64,000 bases of DNA from Cladobotryum mycophilum (lineage: Eukaryota; Ascomycota; Sordariomycetes; Hypocreales; Hypocreaceae): assembly GCA_036429605.1 (NCBI GenBank), contig CM071590.1, forward strand, positions 2,914,001-2,978,000, given 5' to 3'. The stretch's first letter is position 1. Each line of letters starts with the position of its first letter. The notes below the pieces were generated by a model. That model was not told the origin of the DNA. It saw only the letters and a list, made by a program, of their open reading frames with translations, and made no database searches. The position numbers and the translations under genes are program-made. Positions 11,201 through 22,433 of this stretch are shown here, piece by piece.

Positions 11201-12618
11201 CTGGGCTAGATTTTTGTAACGTGACAGATCATACAGATACAAACTGTCACTTCATCAGCAAGACATGGTTTATGTAGACAATAAGTGACCTTGAATCAGC
11301 ATCGATATCGATAAAGTAATTACCATGATGAATCTTTAGCATTCCATTACTTGATCATCAACAAGCAGCAGTAGCAGCAGCAGCTGTAGTGGAGAGCTTC
11401 AGAAGCTGAAAGAAAGAGAAAAAACATACAGGCTGCTCTAGTACACATTCAGAATGGTAGATGCCCGACCATGGCCCCAAAAGGCTTAGACTCCCCGTAT
11501 CCAGCCGAGCTTCGTCTCCTCTTTTCTCGAATTGATAAAAGAAATACATAATAAAGAAATAATAAAAATAACATGCCAGCTAAAAAAATTGGCGGCAGCT
11601 TTCCAGATTTTACTTTCGAGGTATTAGGTACCTCGCTACTTGATCGGTTGGTTCCCGTTGTTATTTCGGCAGGCGACATCCATGCCTTCGTTGTTGACCG
11701 CCGCATTCAACCTGCCTTTTACTTTGCAACACCTTTTGCTAGCCTCGTCCATCCCTCTCTTTCATCCTGCACTCACTCCACATCGTATGCACACACTCCA
11801 GCCGCGAAAAAAGCCCAGGACAACTCATACACCCCGGACAGAACGACGTGTGAGCGAGAGACTCTTCTCTTTGTATGTATCCCTGACCCAAGGTACCTTT
11901 GGTTCTCTCTCTCTATCTCTCCATCCCATTCTCACGTTCTAACGCTTGCTAGATCTTAGAAACAAAAAGTAGCCGCCTTACAAACCGGACAATTCGTGTA
12001 ACAATTCGCACCGTCGCCCGCCGTATTCCATCCCGTTTACAAGCGCGAAGCCTCTTCTTCCCATTCGCGCACTCCCCCCGGTCTCTGCTACGATTACTAT
12101 CTGGTGGTATTCTTTTGTTTGTCGCGACTTTCGTTCAGTGGCTCCAATCCCAACCTCTTTGTCGTCAGGCTGAGAGGTTGCAACCCTCCGGACACACCCC
12201 CCGGCAGATATCCGTCTGGCTTGTTTGTCAATCTTGCGACTCGGCGGTTACCGACCTGCGGGCCCATGCCCACCCCTCCCCCTCCGACATACCACGCCTA
12301 CCACTCTCTTACCACTAGGAGGTCTCCTTCTGCCAACCCGACTTGACAACCAATACGCCAAGCAGGCGTCATAGGTCCAAGAAACTTGGGCCAGGGATAC
12401 CCAGTCTGCACGACCCAGGCAACCTAGATCCATCCGAGGGCTGTCCGGATTGACGCATCTCGACGCACCTCGAGACCACCTAAGACCACACCCCCAAGCC
12501 CTTTGACGAGCCCTGTTTTCTGCGACGTGGCCCCGGGGACACATCATCGCGAGAGACGAAGCTGTACAAACCCGAACCCTCCTACAAAGGCGCTAGCAGC
12601 CGCTGCAGGCAGCCAAAT
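8239..12618. other. Gene-free 4.4 kb upstream of HAP3
   Basis: No open frame here is family-like or codon-biased. The stretch contains simple repeats (GAGA near 8430, AGT near 10440, ACTGG near 10605, TTTTG near 10745), two copies of the word TACTCCGTA or its complement (9564, 10022) and AGGTACCT-like words near 11165 and 11630. From about 11900 onward it is CT-rich and probably the HAP3 promoter and leader. A 26-codon upstream ORF lies at 12266-12346. Confidence 0.6.
10592..10626. repeat. Tandem GGGATT/ACTGG short repeat
   Basis: Two GGGATT units run into four tandem ACTGG units in gene-free DNA upstream of HAP3. Confidence 0.8.
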
Positions 12619-13550
12619 ATGTCCGACTCCCCTCAATCTCCTCCAAAGGATGTCGACCAAGGTGCACAGTCACCCGACGAGGAAGGACAAATGAATGAAA
12701 ACCAAGAACCCCACTCCGCGGGGGCTGGCTATGAGTTCGAGGGTGTTAAAGAGCAAGATAGGTGGTTACCTATAGCCAATGGTGAGTCCTCCTGCTGCCC
12801 CTCTTCACTAAGCTGTCGACTTGTGATTTGCTCGTCCTCTCTATGGAGTGTTGCTCGCCGCCTCAGCCTCGCATATACTGGTCGTCCATGTCTCACGATT
12901 CGCTATCCAACTCGCCCGAGACGCCTCGCGCCTCTAGGCTAGACAGACAAGATGAACTTGATGCTAACATTCGCAACTTTGCGCCAGTCGCCCGAATCAT
13001 GAAAAATGCCCTCCCGGATAACGCCAAGATTGCAAAGGAAGCAAAAGAATGTATGCAGGAGTGTGTGAGCGAGTTCATATCATTCATTACAAGCGAAGGT
13101 ATGCGCCAAACCTGCTCCCCTCTTCCCCCCCCCCCTCTGCCCTCATTATGAAGCAACAGGATAAGCAACCACCTCTTGCGCATTGATCGCAATGCTAACA
13201 AATCTACAACAGCATCGGAAAAATGCCAACAAGAGAAGCGAAAGACTGTCAATGGTGAAGATATTCTGTTTGCCATGACATCCCTCGGCTTCGAAAACTA
13301 CGCCGAGGCCCTAAAGGTCTATCTCTCCAAGTATCGCGAGCAACAAAACCAGTCCAACCGGGAGCGTGTCTTGGACAACCCCGCCCCCTGGGGAGGGCCC
13401 ATGCTGCCCGCAGACAAAGGCGAACCTGGTGCTGCCGCAGAGTATGCTGCTCCGGAAGGATCGAACAATGCTGAAGGCGGTGTCGATTCGAATTATATAT
13501 ATGCTTCACATCCCGCTCACAATGGCGCTGGTGCTGGAGAAGGCTACTAG
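12619..13550 (+). CDS. HAP3: CCAAT-binding factor subunit HAP3/HapC (NF-YB)
   Basis: Histone-fold subunit of the CCAAT-binding complex (NF-YB with HAP2 and HAP5), a global regulator that in fungi also works with HapX in iron control. Exons 12619-12781, 12988-13098 and 13213-13550 give 203 aa. The NF-YB domain covers about residues 44-135: KEQDRWLPIANVARIMK, NAKIAKEAKECMQECVSEF, KRKTVNGEDILFAM and ENYAEALKVYLSKYRE. Cysteines at 76, 80 and 96 match positions used in redox control in Aspergillus HapC (family knowledge). The N-terminus is acidic and Pro/Ser-rich; the C-terminus is Gly/Ala-rich. Intron 1 is long (206 nt) and contains an in-frame alternative start at 12888. The frame stays open for 49 codons after the stop. 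Both points are listed as findings. Confidence 0.95.
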
Positions 13551-14796
13551 GCGGAGTCTTCACAAGAGGTTGCAGTCAAGAGGGACTCGGAAACAGCGTC
13601 AATCCCAGCTATGGTGCTTTACGACCCTACTAGGGCCATTTACCAACCGTCTGGAGTACACCCTGATAATCCGATGTACGAAAGTGATGGCCATACTTGA
13701 TTTGTATGAGTATGAATGCGGCGACTTGATTAGATTCATGAAAACCGGATTGTTGGAGTCTCGGTGTAGATGCCGCGCGGGAGGGAAGAAGGGCGCAGAT
13801 GAAGAAGAGATTATGATAGTATCTCTTCCTCGATATCGCGGGCTTGTGGTTTTCTTTTGTGTTTTTTCTTTTTCTAATGCTTGGACAACGAATACGTGGG
13901 TGGATGATAGATTCCCCTCCGAAGCTACCTCGGTTCATCTGTCGACTCAAGAGCGGTCTTGAGATACGGCGCATTTATATCTATTCGGCAGTTAGGTAGA
14001 ACCAGCCAACCCATGCAGAATAACGGCTATGCACGGGTCTATACAATGGAATATGGGCTTCTAAAACATTTAACAAGATGGAAATGTCTCTGGCCTGCCA
14101 ACCCCCCACTTTTGTGAGAGCCCATAGTATGCAATTCCGAATATTCATACGACTTCCTTATTAGGACGGATTTAGTTTGCGTAACTCCAAGACTCCCGTC
14201 ATACACAAAAAATTGGTTTTTTTGTCTTTGAACAATCTATCCTGTGTCACTCATACTGTTGCATCATGGCGTCACCTTATGGAGTGTGTTTGATAAGGCT
14301 GAAGTAAATCAGCAACGAGTGGCTCTCAGAGGTTCTCCAAGTAGAAATTAATAGTGCACAGACCAATCAAACCACTTGGACCGTAATTGGTGGCGAAGCA
14401 CGTGTGGCGACCCCACTTGGTAGAAAATCCTCTTTGTATAGGAAAAAAATCCAGTTCATTGAACTAACATTGACGCCTTCAATCTCCCCCAAAAACCTGC
14501 ACCATTCAGGTTATACAGCATAAGAGTATAACTATTCCTTCAGGACATCCCCCCAGGCCCTATGCTTGAGCCTGAATCTGAACCTGGTTGCGGCATCGTT
14601 CATCTGACTTGACCAACCAATTATTATGAAGGCTTGCCGTGATCTGACAGCTCAGCGACGTTATTGTATCATCATCATACCCTAGCCAGCCCACCTCAAG
14701 TTGCCCTGAGTGACGCCTCGAAAATCCTGTGAGAGAGGGGCCTGCCAGGTCGACATCTGCACACACAAATCCATCGCACAAATCCCTCCTCCATCG
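13551..14796. other. HAP3 3' region and RRN3 promoter
   Basis: 1.25 kb without a supported gene. The first 150 bp stay open in the HAP3 frame. Two CCAAT boxes (CCAAT at about 14363 and ATTGG at about 14386) and an E-box CACGTG near 14399 lie upstream of RRN3. Confidence 0.5.
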
Positions 14797-16871
14797 ATGC
14801 GACCCTTCAGCCCCACTGCCAGGAATTTATCTGGCCCGCTTCCCAAGAGCACGCCTCCGGTGAAGTCGATCCTCAAGCCTTCCTCGGTGCTGGGCAGAAG
14901 AAAGGACCAGCATGACGCTCTTGGCGACGCCTTGGACCCCCGGAGACACCTAGCAAGCGGCGCAAGGTCTTCTTCGATGATATAAAGAACGTGACGTACG
15001 AGGTTGGACGGAGAACAATGGACGAAGTCAAGCTGGAAGTGAGGATGGCCTTGGAGGGTCATCTGCGCGGGGACGATGGCCAATATGACACATTGAAAGA
15101 GATGTTCGCCAACGACAAACAAAGATACCTCCCGCCCGTGATTGGCGAGGAGGATGACACGTTGAAACCCCACGAGCTGCAGGTATACGTCATGGCACTT
15201 ACCAGCTGTGTCCCCATTCTAAAGAGCAAAGAATGCAACGGGCTCGTCAGGACGATCCTCCATTGCTCTTGGCTTGGTCGAGATGCGGCCTTTGTCAAGG
15301 TCTTTACACACTTCCTTGCGGCTCTAGTCAGCGCGCAGGGCTCCTACCTCAACGCTGTCCTGTCCATGATTGTTGACAAGTTTCGCGACACGCGCCGATC
15401 CTCCTGGGGCGTCCCCGATTTCCCCCAAGTTGGCCGCGATATTATGCGGAAGCGGCTGCATTCCACTCTCCAATACCTCCTTCAGATGTTTCCTTCCGCC
15501 ATCGCAGTTCTAGAAAACCAGCTGAGCGCAAAGTTTCCGTTCCCGGACGAATCCATGCGAATTCACATGGCCTATATATACAACCTGCTTCAAGTCAAGG
15601 ACTATGTGCCTGATTTGGCGGATGATATCCTAGATATGATACTCAACCGAGTCGTCAAGATTGATTCTCAGATGCAACTAGATTTGGAGGATATGGACGA
15701 CGATATTACTGCAGCGGTCATGTTTGCGCTGCGAGAGACGCCACGGCAGTCTGATGACTGGGAACTGGATGTTGATGACGACGAGAGCGATAACGAGTCT
15801 GTTGATAGCGACGATGTGGATTACGACCAGGAGGCGGTGCGAATCAAGACTGTGAAGGAGAGCGTTGAGAAGATGGACGCTGTACTTGACACGCTGTTCA
15901 ACCTATACACGCCGCACTTTATGAGCCCCGGGTCAGATAAAGCGTTCGACATGTTTACGACGATATTACGAGAGTTTGATCAGATGGTTCTACCGACATA
16001 TAAATCACGACATACTCAGTTTCTCGTTTTCCATTTTGCTCAGCAGCATGAACGACTTACAGATGCCTTTTGCGGCCAACTTATCGCGACGGCTTTCCAA
16101 GGCAACACACCCAATATTTTGAAGCAAGCTGCTGCTGCATACCTGGCGAGCTTTGTGGCTCGAGGCGCACATGTCCCGCAGAGCCTTGTACGAACCATCT
16201 TCCTCCTGCTGCTTCATCACCTGGACCAGTACCGCAAGAAATACGAGCCCATATGCCGTGGCCCAGACCTGAAGCGCTTCCACCCCTACTACAGCCTTCT
16301 CCAGGCAACGCTATATATCTTCTGTTTCCGATGGCAGGATTTGGTGGTGGACGTGCCAGAAGTGGTAGACCCTGATGATGCAGCATCTTATATCGGACAG
16401 GATCTGGAGTGGGTGGGATCATCAAAACAGGACCTTTCGATCCACATCTTTGGCAAACTCAACCCGCTCAAGGTGTGTGCACCGGTGATTGTGGAAGAGT
16501 TTGCCAAGCTTGCCCACCGCCTCAACTTTATGTACACCTACCCACTTATCGAGAACAACAAGCGCGTCCGGTTGACGCAATTCCTATCATCAACCTACTC
16601 GACTGGTGGTGCCCTGCGAGATTCTGGCTTTGATGCACAAGAGGAAAGCTTTCATCAGCTAGATCCGTATTTCCCGTTCGATCCGTACCAACTCCCTATT
16701 AGCAAACGGTGGCTGGCTGAAGATTACGTGCACTGGAAATCAGTGCCAGGTCTAAATGCGGAGGATGACAGCGATGATAGCGATGGTGTGGAAGATGATG
16801 AGGAAGAGGAGGAACTGGAGGGATTGGAAGAGGCAACAGCAACGGACAGTGATGGTGAAGATTTTGAGTAG
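14797..16871 (+). CDS. RRN3: RNA polymerase I transcription initiation factor RRN3 (TIF-IA), frame-broken
   Basis: Binds Pol I and recruits it to the rDNA core factor; nucleolar, controlled by phosphorylation. The conserved body runs from about residue 70 to 640 as HEAT-like helices: KPHELQVYVMALTSCVPILK, HMAYIYNLLQVKDYVPDLAD and the C-terminal FPFDPYQLPISKRW. A central acidic/Ser block (ESDNESVDSDDVD) and an Asp/Glu-rich end are typical. The N-terminal 48 codons read MRPFSPTARN...LDP, then the frame is lost at the C run 14937-14941. With one extra C it continues PETPSKRRKVFFDD into KNVTYEVG, giving 691 aa with no intron. I take this as a sequencing deletion. The start is the ATG at 14797; an in-frame ATG at 14710 is possible. 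Confidence 0.93.
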
Positions 16872-18537
16872 GACTGAAAGTCCACATCCATATACACCAA
16901 GGAAGAAGGGAGGCGTCTTGTCAATTTGAGATGTTTGTCCATGTTGTACTCATTTACCATGGGGGGAATGATCTAGCATCTATACTACGTGTTCTTTTTT
17001 TGGAGTTTTGAGGTAATGAGCATTAGCGAGGAGTTGGGATCGGAAAATAGGAATTTATCATGATCGGTCGTATAGACAGACGGACAGACAGACAGACTAG
17101 TTAGTGTATAGGTTACTGCTACTAGTGGCTGAAGCGAATTAAAGAAAGACATGAAATTTAAAAACAAGTGTAAGCAAGGGCACGGCATTAGGAGAAGAGA
17201 AAAGCTGGGCGTAAGACTGACTTGACTGATTGTCAGATATGTCTGAGATGATGATTATCTGATGAAGTGAGCAGGTTTAATCGATAAGAGTATTTGGAAA
17301 AAAATGATTCCAAAGCAATCCTGGCCTGTCTCGAGTGCCGGGGTGGATACTCTTGACCCCACGCAACGTTGGCGGCGAGCATGGGGGTGAGTGGAAGAGT
17401 GAGTACGTGCATGTGAATTCGCCGAAAGGGCCGGGTGAAAAGAATGCCAGGTATTTGAAATAATGCTATGTGCGGCAAGGGAATAGATTAACACTGGAAT
17501 GCTGTTATAATGAGAAGTGGAGTGGGTGGGTAGGTGGGTTGTTTGGCGGTATGATTTATGAATAGCTTCCCGTCTTTAATGTTTTATATGAAGATATCCA
17601 TAGCACATACATAAATTATCCATGGATCCCATCCAGACAAGCTATAATGGGTCCTCTCTAATAGGCTGTATCTTAGCCTAGGGCGTGCCTGTGGGTTGGA
17701 TGCTACAAGTAGGTAGCCTTGGAGGTCGTTTATAATACAGACTGATGGTTCCATGCAATCCACAGCCAACACTGGAGGCATGGAGTTGTTTACCGCTATA
17801 GGCGATTGTGTCCATCTACCTATGGATATCCACCATAGCTTCAAAGCCACAGCGCTGTGAGCCCTATCGATTACATAGCTACTTGTGCCTATAGAACGTT
17901 CCCGGTGCGTTAGACTCGTTGCAGTAACTGCTGAATGCCAAAAGTGGTATTTAGCGGCGAACTCCATTGTATGGAGCAGTTTGCCTGTAACTTGTTAGAA
18001 GGCGCTTCTTTGCTTGGGGGGAGGGAGAGGGGAGAGGGGGAATGTAACAAACCGGCAGTTGAATTGGCCTATTACCAGATTTCCTTCCTATGCGTAGCTG
18101 GGGTTGGGGCTGTTTTTTTCTTCTCGTTCCCACCACCTAAGCCATTTTTTTGCTGCTTGACCTGGCCTGACTTGACTTGACCTGATCTCACCCGTCTCAG
18201 GCTCCATCAGTCAGTCACAGTCACAGTCACAGTCAGACAGAACAGAACAGACACACATAGCAAGAGAGAGATCTGAAATCCAGTCCCCTCGCCCAATCCC
18301 GCTTCGGCCATTGCCCACCGGAATGAACCCATTTGATGTGCTAAATCGTTGATAGGGGCGCGCGCTCGCGTTTGTCAAGTTTCGTTGGAAGGAAAAGATA
18401 ATTCCTTCTCTAATTTTGTGAGTCTAACGTTTTTTTATTGACCCCCCCAAATATCTCCCCCCTCACGACACATACAAGCCTATAAAGGTTTACACCCCCT
18501 CCTCTCTCAAAAAGAAAAAGAAAAAGAAAAAAAAACA
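16872..18537. other. Gene-free region between RRN3 and the Ala-rich orphan
   Basis: 1.67 kb. The middle part (17584-17967) has even base composition and a 127-codon minus-strand frame of unknown meaning (see findings). The right part is low complexity (CAGTCA repeats near 18210, CT-rich leader). A TATAAA at about 18482 lies 50 bp before the next ATG. Confidence 0.5.
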
Positions 18538-19005
18538 ATGGCAGACGACGAAGAGGATCGACCGTCCTTTACCCGGTTCTGGAGAGAAATCAAGCAAAAA
18601 GAAAAGGAAGACAGGCGACAGTCCAAGAGAAGGACAAAAGGGAAGGGGAAGCCGAACTTAGAGTGCCTCGACCCGGATTTCCTCAACGACATCTTGAGTG
18701 ACCCGGATGTGGTAGCTCCGGTGTTCCAGAGAGCGCAGGAGACGGAGGAGTATATAAAATCGAGGACTCCAGCTGCCGGTGCTGGTGCTGGCGGCGCTGC
18801 AGAACCCGAAAAAGCTGAAGCAGGGCCCAGCACAACAACAAGCGCAGGCACGAGCACCACCACCACTGCTGCTGCTGCTGCTGCTGCTGCTACGGCGGCG
18901 GCGGCGGAGGAGGATGGGGTGGAGGCGTTGTTCTCTCCTGCAAGAGGTAGCAGCATCTTAACTGGAAGCGCTGGCGACAGTCCAGGAAGTGCCTGTAAGT
19001 ATTGA
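18538..19005 (+). CDS. Unrecognised small charged, alanine-rich protein
   Basis: 155 aa as read without introns; family not recognised. The N-terminal half looks like genuine coding sequence: an acidic start MADDEEDRPS, then FTRFWREIKQKEKEDRR, a basic block, and LDPDFLNDILSDPDVVAPVF. The second half is Ala/Gly/Thr-rich, coded by GCT and GCG trinucleotide repeats. The reading ends SACKY at a TGA, but that end overlaps a good donor (GTAAGT at 18994), so the last codons may be intron and a further exon may follow. A pyrimidine-rich stretch and acceptor (TTGATTCCAG, about 19410) is one candidate, which I could not verify. A TATA-like TATAAA lies 50 bp upstream of the start. Confidence 0.55.
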   Translation: MADDEEDRPSFTRFWREIKQKEKEDRRQSKRRTKGKGKPNLECLDPDFLNDILSDPDVVAPVFQRAQETEEYIKSRTPAAGAGAGGAAEPEKAEAGPSTTTSAGTSTTTTAAAAAAAATAAAAEEDGVEALFSPARGSSILTGSAGDSPGSACKY

Positions 19006-20471
19006 TATTATTTGACTCCATTCCATTCCCTTTCCATTTTATGCCTTGTTTTTTGTTTGTTTTATTTTTATATCATCAACCTACATATACCTATATCCTC
19101 TTCACTTCCATCCATTTCCTCCTACAAGTCGGGTACAATTACAATATTGCTACAAGTACTAGCTATTATTATTACTATTATTACTACTACTACTACCACC
19201 ACACACACACACACACACCCCTGGGAGACCAGGACCTTGGATACCTTGCTGGTTATTTTTTATTATTTGTATTTGTATTACTATTTTTATTTGTATTTGT
19301 GTTTTTTTTTAACCCCCTTGCTTGCTTGCTTGCCTGCTTCATGCATTGTTTGTCTCGGTCCTCGCTCTCCCTCCCCTCCCTCTTTTTTTTTTTTTTTTTT
19401 TTGATTCCAGTTTGCTTGTGCATTCCTCATTGGCAGAGGGTGGCCGAAACAAGGTCAGGTCTTAGCCTAGCACGGGTTACAGCGGGTTGTTCAGGGAGGG
19501 ATAGAGGCGGTTTAGTGGGCGTTGAAAGTTCATGACAAGCCCAAGACAAGGGCCTGTTGGTGCCCTGTTGGTTGCTGTTGGCGCCTCTACCTTCTAGGTT
19601 CCAGTGCCTATTCTCTTCAAGGCCAACGCCAGTGCCAACGGCGCCAGTGCCAGTGCCAGTGCCAGTGCACAACCCGTCCGTTCGGGATTGACCCACCTGA
19701 CCCAACTGAAGCACCGCACTGTACCTACGCTACGGGGCACTCCAGGGCTGCTACTGCTACTGCGCTACCCCAGTTCAGCCCAGTCAGTTTCAATTCCCCT
19801 TCCTAGAAAAACCCACCTGTCTCTTGTCTTGTCTTGTCGTGTCATGTCTTGTCTTGTCCCTTTTTTCGTTATATCAAATACTTTTTATACTTGCATCTCA
19901 TCCCCCTCCCCCCATCGATGCTAGCTATACCCACCTTGTCGATTTGTCATTCTTGGCCAATGATATGAGATATGGGTATCAAGCATAAGCATGCATGTAT
20001 GGATGCACTCCGTACTCACTCTTGCCAGTGTGAGAATGGGGGTGTGAGAAAGAGGCACTATCAAGGTTGCAGCCGTTGACGATCGATCTCATCGTATCGG
20101 TTAGACTCTGGCCGCCATGGACTGTGTGTCTGTCTTGTATTTGTGTTTTGTGGTGACCTTGTTGTCATTATAAAGGGCGTACGATGCCCTTCCCCATTTG
20201 CGTCCATCTCACATGACAAGCCATTTCTCTTGGCTCGCTCACTCACTTACTCATCCTCTGCTTGCTTGCTTGTTTGGGCTGGCATTTGCATTTGCGCATC
20301 TGCGTTCCAACCACAGACAGAGACAGAGTGAGAGTGAGAGAGATAGCCATTTAATACTTTATTAATCGCCCTTGCCATCAATTGTTTCCCCCATTTCATT
20401 TTCATTTTCATTCTCTTTCTTTTCTTTTTTTCGTTTTTTAATATAGTATCATCATCTTCATCATCATCATC
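19006..20471. other. Low-complexity region upstream of the bZIP gene
   Basis: 1.47 kb of simple repeats (ATT/ACT, CA, poly-T, TTGTC), followed by a CT-rich leader before the bZIP ATG. Open frames here are repeat-driven. Confidence 0.6.
19155..19402. repeat. Compound microsatellite cluster (ATT/ACT)n, (CA)n, poly-T
   Basis: A trinucleotide ATT/ACT tract at about 19155-19198 runs into (CA)n up to about 19218. A 20-base T run lies at 19383-19402. Confidence 0.85.
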
Positions 20472-21818
20472 ATGTCTTCTTCTTCAACTACCGCCAACTC
20501 TGCCTCAGCCCCCTTCACCGATCGCTTCTCACAATGGAAAGACATGAAAAGGTCATGGTGGCGATACAAGTATTATGATACTAAAAATTTAATTCTAGGT
20601 CAGCATGAACAATCCGCAGAGGACAAGGAAAAGTCCGCAAAGGAAAAGGCACAAGCTCGACGAGCCCAAGTCAGGCGTGCTCAGATCCAGCACCGCCAGC
20701 GAAAGGCCAATTATGTCAAACAACTGGAACTGGATATTTCAGAACTGCGAGAAATGATTGCCGCCGCGGAAGCAGAAACCTTCGAGATGCGCAAGAACAA
20801 CGAGGGCATAAGGGCCATCTTATCAGCCGCCGGGGTCGCGGCGCCCACACCAGCCCAGCAATCTGATCCCATCCGTCATCATTCGACGGCAGAATCATCA
20901 TCAGCCGCGAGCTTCGCCGGCCAGCCCTCCCCAGACGCCCACATGGCACTTACAAGACAACACTTATCGGAAATGAACCTGGATCAGCCCGTCATCCCAT
21001 CCAACACGGAAATGTTTGGCGACATCAACATGGACGACATCACCGTATCATTGAGCATGAACGACGTCCTGGGAACGCCCTGCTTCACCATAAGCTCCAA
21101 CGTTTCTGGTACCACGGTGCAAAGCTATGCAAGCCCATCCCAACCCGCGGCAACGGCAACGGCAGCGGCGGTGGAGAGCGAGCCGGCCATGACACCTGAT
21201 CAGGAGACGAGGGCCATCAACTTCATATTAGCGTAAGCATATTTTATTTTTTTGACGTTTAACTATTTTCGCAGGTTTACTGAGTACACTAGACTGGAAC
21301 ACGGTTGTTGGGATCACTTCCTACTGGGAGACTTCCACCACCATCACGACCACGTTCACTCCTCGGAAGAGGCCCACGGACATCACCTCATGGCTAGTGC
21401 GTACCTCATGGCGAACGCCCCAGAGTCTGTGTACTCTGAGCGCAACACCTTTGAGGACAACGCCATACAACCGCCCCCAGTCTTCCAGTGGCTCACCTCC
21501 GGCATCTCGCTCAGCTCGCTCTACGGACTGGCCCTGTCGCTCAACCAGGACGTCACGGAACTCACACCCGTACAAGCCTGGTTTGAGATGGCGGCGCGAT
21601 ATCCGATTAGCGTGCTGTATGCAGAGGGAGTCTTGGAGTCACTGGAGATTGAGTTTAGCCATGTGGTGCGCTGCGTCGTCTTTGGAGCCTCCATGTCGAG
21701 GGCCGAATTCGAGGACATTGTTAGCAGGGTGCTGGGGTCGCCGCCTGAGGGTTGGTCCGCGCCCTTGTCGGATTCGCAGCAGTGGATGTATGCACCCCAT
21801 ATTGAGGGTCCTCTATGA
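20472..21818 (+). CDS. Fungal bZIP transcription factor with His-rich block
   Basis: 434 aa from exons 20472-21232 and 21275-21818 (intron GTAAGC...GCAG). The basic region at about residues 62-84 reads ARRAQVRRAQIQHRQRK, followed by a short leucine-zipper-like helix to about 112 (YVKQLELDISELREMI), so DNA binding as a dimer is expected. The C-terminal half is of the type seen in many filamentous-fungal bZIP proteins (EYTRLEHGCWDH, LTPVQAWFEMA, VVRCVVFGASM) and has no assigned function. Residues near 270-290 form a His-rich block (FHHHHDHVH, then HGHH). An aromatic-rich stretch (residues 29-42) precedes the basic region; I tested it as an unspliced intron and rejected that. Specific target genes cannot be inferred. 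Convergent with DOP1. Confidence 0.85.
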
Positions 21819-22433
21819 GGAAAAGGAGGAGGAGGAACAAGCAGGGTTTTGCATGAATTTTCTTTTATTCATTCTCTTTCATGGGTTTTGCGTTGGAGTT
21901 ACAAGGAATTTGGGCGGGAAACCACTGCGGCGATGCCGTCGGAAGGATTAAAGTCGTATTCTTACCATGTGGGGGATTCAAAAGCTCAAAAAAGCTAAGG
22001 GGAGGAATTCTTGGATTGGATATTCATATGGAGATGCCAAGAAGGAACAAAATCCGGCGTCATGGAGGGTTTACGATGTATTGCTTTGATCAAGCAAGGG
22101 GGATGATGTTAATGCTACTGTTATTAGCTGAGATGACAAATGTCGAGACATAAACTGTCTTTTTGAGTAGGAGTAGGTAGTTGAAGGATCATTGGTTATA
22201 AGACCTGGAACAAGATAAATAAGACGTCAAAAAAAATTCATATTCATTCATGCATGCATCCACCCATCTATCTATCCATCAACGTTTGTCAGAGTAAGAG
22301 GTTAGGTGCCATTAAGCAAACAAAGATATCATCGCATTCATTTTCGAGCTTCTCAAGTCTATAATTGAAACTAATTCCACCCAGCTTTTCTTTTTTCCTC
22401 CTTCTACAACCCCCCCCCCCTTTTTTTCCCCTT
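21819..22433. other. Convergent 3' region bZIP/DOP1
   Basis: 615 bp holding both 3' ends. A C-run/T-run tract at about 22411-22427 lies 7 bp from the DOP1 stop codon. No gene seen. Confidence 0.6.

Noticed and set aside
19002..19535. 177-codon frame after the Ala-rich orphan
   Set aside because: Translation consists of Tyr, Phe and His runs from microsatellites; it is not coding-like.
20552..20598. Possible 47-nt intron inside bZIP exon 1 (GT...GATACTAAAA...CTAG)
   Set aside because: Removing it shifts the frame and gives a stop after a few codons; no nearby donor or acceptor pair keeps the bZIP frame.
22411..22427. C-run/T-run near the DOP1 stop as a further frame error
   Set aside because: It lies outside the CDS; all DOP1 exons join in frame to 1878 codons without correction.
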